Below are positions 50,701 through 62,282 of a DNA stretch of 64,000 bases, piece by piece. Numbering within the stretch: the first letter of the stretch is position 1; every line of letters starts with the position of its first letter. A model generated the notes under the pieces. It saw only the letters and a list, made by a program, of their open reading frames with translations. It did not search any database and was not told where the DNA came from. The DNA lies in assembly GCF_018143015.1 (NCBI RefSeq), contig NC_054746.1:21094464-21158463 (forward strand), read 5' to 3'. The stretch is from Lytechinus variegatus (lineage: Eukaryota; Echinodermata; Echinoidea; Temnopleuroida; Toxopneustidae). A program made the translations under genes and the position numbers.

Positions 50701-53700
50701 GTCACAACAATTTTACAGGGTGTAGATGGTCAACTGAACTGATCACAGTGGTGGTTGTATGTGATTTGTCTGTTTTATAGTTCATATATGAAGTTGTAGT
50801 GCTCTCAAATTATCAGTGCATAAAAAGTATATGAAGTGCTGTAAGAATTGAGTAAAATGGGGACCGGAGTATAAGAAGGTTGATGATTTTTTTAATTTGC
50901 CCCTCTACCCCTTTTTTTGGGAGGGGGGGGGGGTAGAAAAAAACAAGTGTATTTTTTCATTCATCTGAGAAAAGTGAAAGTGTTGGCTGTTTTCCAAACT
51001 AGGAAGTGTGATAGCTTAAACACTTTGTATTGGTATGTCATGAAATGTAAGGCACCACATGTGGCTGGGACAACTGTTCATTGTGGTGGGGGACTTCAAT
51101 AATATTCACCCCTGTGGTTTATAGTGTGATCAGGGACCTACATTCTAGTAACCCTTTTAACTCAATTTGATTACAGTACATTTCCCATACGATAACCCAA
51201 GATATCCCTGGATTAGGGCCCAAGTGGTTAAGTATATTGGGTGCAATGTTATAACTAAAAGTGTCCATGGGAGAAAAATGGCAATATTATTTATTTCTTT
51301 TTTGTATTGGATGATTTTTAGCTCTTACCTGCAATGGCCACTGCTCCTAATGCTGAACTTGGAGGGCCGATTAATACATTCTGAAAACAGAAATACAAAA
51401 CAATTAAGTTAAAAGAATGTAGCTGCAGGTACACCAACATTGACCTAACTTTGTATACTCCTGAAATCTTAGCTGAAAAATGGTCACACTGAAGATCCCC
51501 CAAACACACAAAGGCACATGCGGGAACAGTGTAATAAAAATGAATATTTAGAGGTGCTAAAAACAAAAAGTACCATAGCGCGTACAACGTATGAATAATA
51601 ATTTAACATTTGCAATAATTACCAAAATATTCAGGATAAAAAGGGAAGTTAATTATTGAGGAAAGAGGTATGTCTATTATTATTACTTGGAAAAAGACGT
51701 GACATCTGACTGAGATGCCATTCTTATTTTGCTCTTTTATCGGCAATTCTATATATCTTATGTATATAATAGGCAATACAGGTCATACATTTATTACAGG
51801 TAATACCAGTGCTTTTCAGAGTCTGGCATCATCTACTCCCCATTAAATCGCAAGATAGATTGCCTTTAATGCTTTTCCTGTTCAACAAGAGCATTTTCTA
51901 CTCACACTAATAAATGGAACAAATTTCTGGCAAGATTCGTCATCAGATCCCCTCTGCTTGCATGTGAGCATCACCTCTCCTATGGGCAGACCAAGACTCG
52001 TGGTGGCACCAGACAGATATTTCTCAACACGATTTGCTATTTCTCGCTTATCAGCTGCCATAAAACACAATTAAATAAAGAATTTGTTGGAATAGACATT
52101 CTAAAAGTAGGGAATCTAGAAATCAGATTTTTAGTGACCATTTATGTACCTCCATTTCATAAAAAAATTATAATTGTCCTCTGAAAATTTTCTACCTCTT
52201 TTATCGCAACTGAATATTCAATAGCTGACTGTTTGCATTTTCAAACAAATATAGATTTGAATAATCAATATAAAAAGAACTTGAAAAAAATAATGGTTAT
52301 ATAATTTAGTAACTTAAGATCTAAATAAGGCTAAATGTAAATTATACTGGAGTATATCTGGGGCCCGCTGCAGAAAGAGTTGCAATCAATCGCAACTGTA
52401 AAATCAAGTGCATCTTGATTTTCAACCAATCAACAGCGCGCGTTTGGGACTTGCGATTGATTGTTATTAAATAAAGAATTTGTTGGAATAGACATTCTAA
52501 AAGTAGGGAATCTAGAAATCAGATTTTTAGTGACCATTTATGTACCTCCATTTCATAAAAAAATTATAATTGTCCTCTGAAAATTTTCTACCTATTTTAT
52601 CGCAACTGAATATTCAATAGCTGACTGTTTGCATTTTCAAACAAATATAGATTTGAATAATCAATATAAAAAGAACTTGAAAAAAATAATGGTTATATAA
52701 TTTAGTAACTTAAGATCTAAATAAGGCTAAATGTAAATTATACTGGAGTATATCTGGGGCCCGCTGCAGAAAGAGTTGCAATCAATTGCAACTGTAAAAT
52801 CAAGTGCATCTTGATTTTCAACCAATCAACAGCGCGCGTTTGGGACTTGCGATTGATTGTTTGGTTTGCATTTAAACGCAACTCTTTCTGCAACGGGTCC
52901 CAGTACTGACATCAAATATTACATAATCAGAATCTGTTGATTCTTTGTGAAAATGTAATCCTCTTATTTCTAGTTTCTAATAGTGAGTTTGGAATAACTT
53001 AAAACATCATCTATATGCCTATTTCATCTTTAATTTATTTTCTAAATTGTATGCTAACATTCTTTGAAGTCATATGAGAGAGTACTTTAAAGGCAACAGG
53101 TGCTGAGAAAAGAGGCAATGATTACATAATGATTATGTAATCCTCCATGATTCATTGACAGTTACTTCTATACAATGAGTCATTAGCATCTATTCTATGA
53201 AATTTTCTTTCTCAGAAGAATGGCAAGATATGATACATGTATAGAAATAGTAATCGGTTGTGAGAAGCAAAAAGAAAGTAGTCAAAAAGAAAAGGTAAGA
53301 AAACAAGAAAAAAAACAAGTGGAATGCCTCTGGCCGTCTCACCTGCATCACGCGGTTCAATATAGCAGCAGTGCTGACTTTGAAAACTACTCTAACTCGC
53401 ACAAGATGTTCAGTGATACATGGTTACTCCTATGTCCACTTTTTATGAACTAGACCAATAAACTTACAGAGATATGATGGTTATTCAACAAAAAACCGCA
53501 ACATGGCCAAGGTTCATTGACCTTAAATGACCTTTGACCTTGATCATGTGACCTGAAACTTGCACAAGATGTTCAGTGATACTTGAGTACTCTTATGTAC
53601 AAGTTTCATGAATCAGATCCATAAACTATCAAAGTTATGATGGTAATTCAACAGATACACCCAATCGGCCAAAGTTCATTGACCTTTGACCTTGGTCATG

Positions 53701-56700
53701 TGACCTGAAATGCGCACAGGATGTTCAGTGATACTTGATTACTCTAATGTCCAAGTTTAACGAACTAGACCAATAAACTTTCAAAGTTATGATGGTAATT
53801 CAACAGATACCCCCGATTCAGCCAAAGTTCATTGACCCTAAATGACCTTTGACCTTAATCATGAGACCTGGAACTTGCACAAAATGTTCAGTGATGCTTG
53901 AATACTATTATATCCAAGTTTCATGAATCAGATCCATAAACTTTCAAAATTATGATGGGAATTCAACAGATACCCCAAATTCTGCCAAAGTTCATTGACC
54001 CTAAATGACCTTTGACCTTGGTCATGTGACATGAAACTCATGCAGGATGTTCAGTGATACTTGACTAACCTTATGTCCAAGTTTCATGAACTAGGTCCAT
54101 ATATTTTCTAAGTTATGATGACATTTCAAAAACTTAACCTCAGGTTAAGATTTTGATGTTGATTCCTCCAACATGGTCTAAGTTCATTGACCCTAAATGA
54201 CCTTTGACCTTGGTCATGTGACATGAAACTAAGCCTGAGTCATATCGATTATTTTGAAAACCGGTGTTCGACAGCTCTAATTCGATCGAACATCGATGCA
54301 TCGAATATTGAAGGCGGGGAAAATTTAGTCTTTTGTTCTTGCGTGGATGCGCTTTGCATATGTACTACGCACTGGCGGTATGCGCTGGCATTAGCCGGGT
54401 GAGCGTTGCACAAGCAGATGACAGAGCAAAGTTCGTTTGTATTTTCCATGATCACAAAACACACAAAAAAGGCCGGGGACCAAAGCAGAATTCTTCCCAA
54501 AATATCTCAACAATGATATTTGCAGATGACAACATATAAGTTTAAAATGAAACAATAATAAAGACATGAATCACGCAGAGTCGATCCGAATGATTTTCGG
54601 TCAACTAGCATTCGCAGTCCATTCACCAGCCCGGCCCCGTCCGCAGCTCCGTACACTCACTCTCCCGAAACGACAGGCGTGCTTGACGTCAGCGCCAGCA
54701 AACAAGTGCAATCAATGGAGAGCGCTGTAACTTGCCTGAGATTGTGTAGTTGGATCCAAAATGAGCTCCAAATAAATTTATGGGAATAAATACGTAATTT
54801 TCTCTGGATGGTCATTTGAATTGCTATTCAATGCTGATATAACGATTGTGAGGAAAGATTGTGGAATATGAGTTATGACGATGTTCGAGAATTAATCCTG
54901 ATAATGACAATCCCGTTTTTAGACGCGATTGAGCATGTGATCAAAATATATACGAATGTTTCGAATCGAATCGAGCCCTGAATTCATCTCAATTATTACG
55001 ATTTAACAAGATTTTATGGTCATACTAAGAATATTGACGATGTCAGCAAAGTATGTTATGTTCATATGGAAGAATTAATACTGGCATTATTTCTGTTGTT
55101 ATTCCATCTCTGGACGTCTCCTCCAAGCTCCGAGAAAATAAGCACAATGCGCATGCGTGTTCGATGACGTATGACATATTTTCCCATTCATGAAATCAGA
55201 GCCCAAAGTTGGGCTCAAACTAGCTTCAAATTGATGGGGAAAAAATCAAATCCAATTTTCTCTGTTTTGTCATGTAAAATGTTATTATATGGTGATATTA
55301 CGAACTTGAACAGAGTTTTTGCATGTAGACAATGTTCGACAATCAATCCTGACGTGATGATTATTTTTTTTAGACAAGTGCACTAGCTCGACTCAAGAAG
55401 TCAAGTCGATCGTCATGAGATGTCCGCCATTGAAAATTGAAACGAAATACAAACGTTTCACATCAAGCTCTAAATTCATATTAATGATTATCGTATGCAA
55501 ATTATTGTTAAATATTACGATTAAATAATGTTCTATGGTCATGATATTAATATTGTTCATGAAAGCAAGATTTATTTTACGTTGATCGCGTCAATTTCCG
55601 GCCATTTTCTGGTTTGATTAAAGAACAGTACTGCGCATGCACGATCGATGGCCATGACTTCCATTCATGAATTCATCGTGCATAAATTATCTCCGCACGA
55701 GCAGACGAGTAAGACTCGAACTATGATCGAAATAAACTTCAAATTAATGGTGAATAGCATCATAAAAAGGCATCATAATTACTCAATCGGTTTCATTTTG
55801 GGGGCAATAGAAATCAAGTAAGTAGTAGTAAAGTTGGACATTACTGATATTTTGATGATTGATTGTGTAAACCAAACGAATCGGCCGGCCGACGTATTTT
55901 TTTTTTTTTCGATGCACCGATTTTGCAAAATCTGCACCGGTGTTCGATGACATCGATCGAACACCGATTTTAAAATCGATTCTACTCAGGCTTACATGAA
56001 ACTCTATTAGGATGTTCAGTAATACTTGATTAACCTTATGGCCAAGTTTCATGAACTAAGTCCATATACTTTTTAAGTTATGATGTCATTTTAAAAACTT
56101 AACCTCAGGTTAAGATTTGATGTTGACGGCGCTGCCGTCGGAAAAGCGGCGCCTATAGTCTCACTCTGCTATGCAGGTGAGACAAAAAAGGAGAGAGAGG
56201 AGTAAAGGTAGGGAATCATCAAGAAACATTATTTGACAGAGAGAAAATGAAAGAAATCTGAGAAAGAGTGTCTTCTAATTAGGAATTAAGATAAGTACTG
56301 GTATAGAAAACTATTATTGAAGAGACACTCAAACATTTGTTTATAACTTAAAAAAAAAACCAGCATTAACTCAATTGCCAGTATTCTGAAGTCTGGTTTA
56401 ACTAAGGCCATGGTCTAACCCTGTGTTCAAATTATGGAAAGCCAAAAATTCCAAAAATGTCAAAATTGCACACTACTTGGCTCTTTCCCCATGTTGTAAT
56501 GATGACGAGGACTACTTCAGTATTTATTCCCAGTCACTTACCAATGATTCAAGTGGCAAATGAACTGAGAAAAAATGAACTTGTCATATTAGACACACCT
56601 GTCACACTTGGCTATCCATAGTTAAACCACAACTATAGATCAAAGTTTAATTCAAACCCACATTAAGAACACAGACCAATGACCCTTTCCTCATCGGTCT

Positions 56701-59613
56701 TGAATACTTTGATAGTCTTACCTGCAGCCTCTTTGTCTGATTTTTCCCAGACTTCCTTCCAGAGAGAATCTTGGAATAATGAGCTGTACCTCGTGTCAAC
56801 AGAACTCAAATATTTGGCCACAGAGTTGTTACCTACAAAGATAACAGTTAGAAATCATACTATTTCAAATTATCCAATATGAAATGGGATATTTAGATAA
56901 AGGAAACTGAAATATTAACGTGTGTTATGTTATTTAATTGGGGAAATTGGACTCCAGTTATAATGAATCAGAAGGTGAAACAATGTGACATTTGACATTG
57001 TTGTATCTGTCATTATTATACAAGAATGAACTTGCATTAGAAATGTTAACAACTAAACAAAATATACTTCTAGACAAACACACATTTGCACTACTGAACG
57101 TGATCAGTGAAGCATTGTTTACTTCTTTGGTGGATAACATTTTTCCATGTTACAACATGGAAACACATTTGCATATACATAATGAAATTCAGCCTTGATC
57201 TCTGATTTTTTAACTTGACCTGTGTTTTAGTGTGATGTATCTAAACACAATAAATGAATATCTGCCCAACATTATTCATGTTGTCGTGTGACTTTTGACC
57301 AAATGAACATTGATGACAAATCTATCCAATATGTTTCACAATATCAAATGGGATAAACAAACAGAATAATTGATATACGGAAGATCGCATGAATGGAAGG
57401 ACAGTTAGAAAGGTACAACACTACATGCCTCCTCTAAACCCATTCTACCGTTAGCATACAAGCTGACTATGTTTCGTCTTTTTGATTACAATGACCAACC
57501 TGTTGGGACGATGTAGAATTTGACATAGTTGAGCCATTCTGATGATTTGGCTGAGAACGTCTCAACGTAGGGTTTGAGGACAGAGCCGATGAAGCCATCA
57601 CTTCCACAGACCCCGATCTTGATGGGTGACAAGACTCTGGCATTCTGATTACAACTAAAGATAATAAGGACAAAAGAGGGTCCAATGGTTACTTCCATTG
57701 AATCTTCAATTGTGAATGGCGCTGCTAAGCATGGTTACCATGGTAACTGGGATTGCATAACAAAGATTAAATGATTGGGAAAAATTAACATGTATCCCTT
57801 TTCATATTTGCTTAAATTTTCAAAGCACAAATGATAAGTACTTTATCAAACTAACATAAAAAATCATGGATTTTGATTTAGAAAAAACATTATTTTCCAA
57901 AATAGGGATCAGCGATTCAATTTCATGAAATATTTTTCTTACAAGTGTAAGGATATATCATCATAATTCTCCCTCAACTTGGAATATGTAAGATTTACTG
58001 ATGAAACAGAGGAAGTATGAGACATGTGAAACAATAGAATTTCAGTATGAGTTCGATCTTAAAAGGACTTCTATGTTCTCCATAAAAGTACATATCATCA
58101 TAATCACACAACTTTTCTAGATTTTTGTCTAACATATATTCATAAAACAGAAATAGTATGAGACATCTGAAACCATAGAGTTTCAGCTTAACTTTGAAAG
58201 AAAATTATATAAATGGGTCAATTCGACTCATTTTTTATATGACTTCTGACATTTATTAAATCTTGCATATGTGAATGAAATCAACCTTGGAATATGAGCA
58301 AGAAATTATAAAATCAAGAAATATAATTGGAAAAATTGTCAACAGAGGTCATCCTATATTTTCAAAGTATGAATAATAAATTCATTATAGATTCAATGGC
58401 AAGCAAATTAATGTTCAAGTACAAAGTTTGCTTCATAACTCTGGGAATGTTTAATCAATCAATAATGAATATGTGCATAGCGAGCAACATTGAACTGGTT
58501 CATCGTTCAATCTATTACTTTTTCATTACAAGTATACAGTGACGCATTCCCTGTAACAAATATTACCATGAATTAATAGACCTAATCATACATGTCACTA
58601 CTGCATTATTACAATAATATTATCAATATATAGCAGTATACACATCGGTAAGCACTTTCAAAAACCCCCATTAATACATGCTTCAAAATACCACAATATT
58701 GCAGTTTTTTTACTTGAGACATAGTAAATCAGTTAGTAAGCCTGCCATGTTCATCAGCAGAACACCATTCAAGTGAGAGGTAATAATTTCATAACAATAA
58801 AATGAATGCACTCATAAAGTTAGTGCGCAATTTCATCCTAGCTACACAAATAAGTGCTGAAAAAGAAGCAAAATTCTAGTAATATTACTGACCCCGTTAA
58901 TATTCCATTGAAAGGTAAAAAAACAACACAGCAACAGCATTTATAGCTAGTGGGGGAGGAGGAGGAGGGCTATTACTTTACGTTCTGCCAATCACCACAT
59001 TCCATGGTCAGTTCTTCTCTTGATGGGTAATAATAAGGAGCAATAAGTAAAGACCATCAAAGAGATTATGACTAGTCAATGATCCCAAATTGGAACAAAC
59101 CACATTATTTTGTGAAAATCTAACGTAAACAAATATATCTATTTTGAGGTTGGAATGGTAATATTAAACTTGGGGTGATTGGAAGTCTTTGTTTGCTTTA
59201 TTGGCTTTGAATCTCAGCCAAACATACAATTGCCATGATGTCATTTTGATCAGATTCAATTGCATTTACTGATAAGGATGATTGCAATAGTCATGAATTT
59301 GAATTTGCGTATTTATATGGTGATTCAGACTTATGACAATAGAATATATTTCATGTTCCAATATTTAAATCAAATGTATGAATAATTTATTCAAAATTTG
59401 GGTCACAGACCAATCATTATCAAGGTGTGCGATGGCCTTAAAGCGCTTAGAGCTGTCTTGGTGTCTTAACCACTACTTAAAACAAAAGTTTAAATATTTA
59501 ACTTACAATTTTTGTATTTTGTGTACAATGAATTGGATGGTAGCCTCCACATCAGCTGCACCAGTTGTTTTGACAATGCTTATCCTTGTTCCTTGTAAGC
59601 ACTGGGCAATAAA
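47765..59613 (-). CDS. PACS: PACS (phosphofurin acidic cluster sorting protein), C-terminal exons; 5' end outside window
   Basis: A cytosolic adaptor that binds acidic-cluster motifs of cargo such as furin and links them to AP-1/COPI for TGN, endosome and ER traffic. Nine exons join in phase with GT-AG sites: 59507-59613, 57500-57654, 56722-56832, 51906-52054, 51329-51380, 49753-49879, 49100-49335, 48729-48836, 47765-47883 (TAG at 47765); 387 residues. Matches to human PACS1/2: [20 protein letters not shown] (VEQLSHKSPDWLGYMRFLI), [83 protein letters not shown] and [20 protein letters not shown]. The S/T/P-rich linker (51380 to 49250) is the variable part, as in vertebrates. The furin-binding region and preceding exons lie beyond 64000. 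Vertebrates have two paralogues; this is probably the single invertebrate gene. Confidence 0.94.
48901..48980 (-). pseudogene. PACS: Relic copy of the PACS penultimate exon start
   Basis: The plus strand reads GTTTACTCTTAAGGAACTGC, a T/C run, CTATCCTATTACCGCTGATG and ATAGAAAA, closely following 48790-48860 (GTTTGACTCTTGAGCTCGGG, AACTGCAG, CTATCCTCATCACTGCTGAT, AATAGAAAA). It includes the acceptor and the first part of the exon. Small deletions break the reading frame, and no donor follows, so it is not a usable alternative exon. Confidence 0.7.
50216..50345. mobile_element. GGGCC-type MITE in a PACS intron
   Basis: The left end GGCCCCATAACACAAAGGTT and right end AAGCTTTGTGTTAACAGCCC are inverted complements with few mismatches. 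Interior motifs (ATTGATTACATAACTA...ATTAATCATACCAATCAATT) also pair. Same family as 39221-39361. Confidence 0.6.
52070..52861. repeat. Direct tandem duplication, two 396-bp units
   Basis: The segment beginning TTAAATAAAGAATTTGTTGG at 52071 recurs at 52467 almost unchanged through GCGCGCGTTTGGGACTTGCG. It starts about 16 bases from the acceptor of PACS exon 51906-52054. Each unit includes the left part of a MITE; only the second keeps that MITE's right end. Confidence 0.95.
52757..52901. mobile_element. GGGCCC-ended MITE (complete)
   Basis: The ends GGGCCCGCTGCAGAAAGAGT and ACTCTTTCTGCAACGGGTCC form a near-perfect 23-base inverted pair in a 145-bp element. The copy at 52361-52465 is cut by the tandem duplication junction. 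Confidence 0.8.
53316..56188. mobile_element. Minisatellite-bearing element, copy C, split by an insertion
   Basis: Left end GTGGAATGCCTCTGGCC and GTCTCACCTGC (53336), right end GCAGGTGAGAC (to 56183) plus an A run: the same boundaries as copy A, which confirms the element's extent. The internal unit array runs to 54229, is interrupted by the insertion at 54230-55994, and resumes at 55995. It lies in the 4.7-kb PACS intron between exons 56722-56832 and 51906-52054. Five TGACCTTTGACCT motifs remain. Confidence 0.85.
54230..55994. mobile_element. Non-autonomous hAT-like transposon nested in copy C
   Basis: The ends TAAGCCTGAGT...ATCGATT...CGGTGTTCGA and TCGAACACCG...AATCGATT...ACTCAGGCTTA form about 38-base inverted repeats with a few mismatches. 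CATGAAAC is duplicated exactly on both sides (54222-54229 and 55995-56002), and the split minisatellite is continuous when the element is removed. An 8-bp target duplication fits hAT (or P) transposition. The 1765-bp interior has no transposase and shows three degenerate internal units with recurring GCGCATGC, TTCATGAA, ATGGTCAT and CAAATTAATGG motifs. Confidence 0.85.
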
Positions 59614-59790
59614 CTGAAAAATTATACAAATAAAAAAAAGAAACATCTTAGTATGTCACGTTTATAGAATTGCATGAATAAAATGACAGGCCATGATATT
59701 AAAAGAGTAATATTCATGGATTTTTTTTCTTTCCAAAATATTGCAATAATGTATGCAATTCACACAGTATTCATATACTTGAAACAATTA

Positions 59791-60222
59791 TATGCTTTTC
59801 ATACTGCACTTTCTTTCCTTAACCCCGGGAAACTGGTGGAGCTAAGGGGGGGGGGGTCTTAGCCCCACCAATTTCCCGGGGTTAAGCTCAGCCCACTTCG
59901 TTTTCACACTACGTTTTTGCAAAGTGGGCTAGCACGGTAAATAGTACGGTACTATCTGGCCCTCCAAAAAAGCAGGGTTAGCCGGCTTATTGCGGTGCTA
60001 GCACCACAATTGCGGTGCTACAAGATGCAGTGTGAAAACGAAACAGGGCTAAGGAAAGTGGGGCTAAGCATTAGCCAATCACAGAAATCGAATTGCACGT
60101 TAATCACGCTCTGTATGGCAAATTCATCAATATTCATGAGCTGAAGGACAGTCCGGGGTTAAGGCATTAACCCCGGTTGAGCAGATAGCATGGGGTTAAA
60201 GAAATGCAGTGTGAAAAGCATA
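59791..60222. mobile_element. MITE, PIF/Harbinger-like (432 bp)
   Basis: The ends TATGCTTTTCATACTGCACT and GCAGTGTGAAAAGCATA continue into TTTCTTTCCTTAACCCC and GGGGTTAAAGAAAT, giving an inverted repeat of about 35 bases. TTA lies directly on both sides, the 3-bp TWA target of PIF/Harbinger elements. The interior is unusually GC-rich for this window and has a perfect sub-palindrome near each end (AACCCCGGGAAA...TTTCCCGGGGTT at 59821-59884). Confidence 0.75.
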
Positions 60223-60999
60223 TTAAGTATCTATACATGTCAGTTCTATGCCTCTGGCAATGTAGGTTTACCAGAAACAATCCTCTGTTCACAAAGTATG
60301 CATATCATTCAAATATGCTGCAAAAGAATCAATTTTGTCCTTTGATACATTGGTCTAATGAACAGAATTGAATTTCAGCAAAAGTCATTAATCAACATTA
60401 CTGAAAATTACATGATGGCCAAAGATTTGATACTTGCAGTATCATGCTAATGGTACCCACTTATGTCCTGGGTTGAGAATGGTTATGTTTTCTACAGGAT
60501 AAAATGACTTGTTTCCGCTACATTGTGAATTTCAATGTGAGCTGATATAGCTCATGATACGTGATGTGTATGGCATGTACACTATGCTTTTGCTCATTAA
60601 ACATATCATTCAACATTGTAATGTCATGTGATCATGAATAATTCCCTGGATGGTTGCATAATCCCTCTCTCTAATCACATCATATCCTCGACCAGCTTCA
60701 GTTTACGCACCAACAGCGCTGACAGTCATTCCCATATGCAATTCATGCAATTATAATGAGAGGTAATTTTAGACCATGCATGGAAAAAAAATGCTTCCTG
60801 TCCGTTCGGAATACATGAATTTTCAATTATACTTGTTTTTTAAAGGTTTGTCTTCATTTGCTTTCAGAGCAGAACATTTCAATTACTTGACTACTATAGT
60901 TTCCGAGATTAATGCATACGTATTGATTTTGCGTTATTAGTACAAGGGCAAGGGAATAATAATCAGTATTTTAACTGTGGCTGCACGTAGGAAGGTGCA

Positions 61000-61600
61000 T
61001 TAGTGAGAGTAAAGCAGAGAGTGGGAGGAAGACAGCTTTGAATACAGGATCAGAGAAAAAGACAAGTAATAGATATGAAAAATACAGGAAAAGAGGAAGA
61101 TATGAAAAGGGAGGAGAAAAGAGGAAAGGCGAGAGGTATTGAGAGAAAGAGAGAGATGTAGATAAAAAGGAGAGAAGAGGGACAGAGAACAAGATAGAAA
61201 AATAGATGGGTGAAGAAGAATGAGAGTATAACTTGGCATACCATAAGTAATTCCAGACAGACGAAATCAATAAAGAGAAGAAAATGTAATTAGGCTTAAA
61301 AATTACGTACAAATGAGGCAGCAAACAGAAATAATCATGCAAAAAACACAATTTAGCTGAAAATAAGAAATAAATGGACAAGAAACAAATAAAAATAGAG
61401 AGATTGTGAATCAATGAGCCAAGAAAAAGGGGAATAAATGCAGCTGGTGAGTGAGAGAAAGAAAGGAAAACAGACGAAGAAAAAGAAAGGGAGAGGAAAA
61501 GAAAAATGAACAGGAGAAACAGGGAGAGAGGGTGAAAAGGAAGAGCGAGGAGGGGGGAAATAAGAAAATAAATGAGGGAGAGGGGCTGTTTGAAAGAACT
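61000..61600 (+). repeat. Long polypurine tract in PACS intron
   Basis: Some 600 bases with strong A/G bias (GAGAAAGA, GGAAAAGA and AGGAGAGA motifs), broken by an AT-rich patch at 61230-61400. The long minus-strand frames here encode Ser/Phe/Leu runs from this bias. Confidence 0.75.
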
Positions 61601-61868
61601 AATGGTTGATCATGATGATTGTCCTTGAATAAAAAAAGATGTTTTCTCTTCTTTCTCTTATCTTGTAATAGATACAGCAGCTTCTGGTCTTCCCATGCAA
61701 CAGTGAGACAGACAGAATGCATAAGGTGAACTGCTCTATGAAGATCGTGCCCAAGCTTGAAATATTAGATGGAGCAGCATCTTTTTTTACTAAAAAAAAT
61801 ATTGGCTGGAAGATTCCTGTCTCCATTATATTAAAGTTTAAGAAAAACAAAACAAAATGAGACAATAA

Positions 61869-62282
61869 CTGGTGCTTCAAACCATTTGAGACCGTCTAAT
61901 AGCATCTTCACTTGAAAATGACATATAAGTACTGACAGATAAAATGAAAAATCTGATAATTTCAATCCCTTACTTTGTAATTTCATAACAGAATTATATT
62001 CTGAATCTATATAGGCCAGCATTTATCAACATCAATCCAAAATTACGATTTAATGACAACTATGAACATGTACTAGCTGTTGCTTCAAACCATTGAGACT
62101 GTCTGATAGCATCTTCACTTGAAAGTGACATAAGTACTAACAAATAAAAGGTAATGAAAACCCTTTAATTTCTATCCTTTTCTTTGCAATTTCATAACAG
62201 AATTCTTTTCTAGATCTGTATTGGCAAACATTGATCAACATCAATCCAACAATACAAATTGATGAAAACTATGAACATGTAA
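61869..62282. repeat. Diverged direct duplication, two units of about 205 bp
   Basis: Unit 1 from 61869 and unit 2 from 62077 both read GCTTCAAACCATT, TAGCATCTTCACTTGAAA, AATTTCATAACAGAATT, CATCAATCCAA and CTATGAACATGTA in order, about 85% alike by eye. No coding match to PACS was found in either unit. Confidence 0.85.

Noticed and set aside
61831-62022. Possible upstream PACS exon (frame containing VKMLLDGLKWFEAP)
   Set aside because: No match to the expected conserved PACS segment, and the sequence is part of a diverged local duplication.
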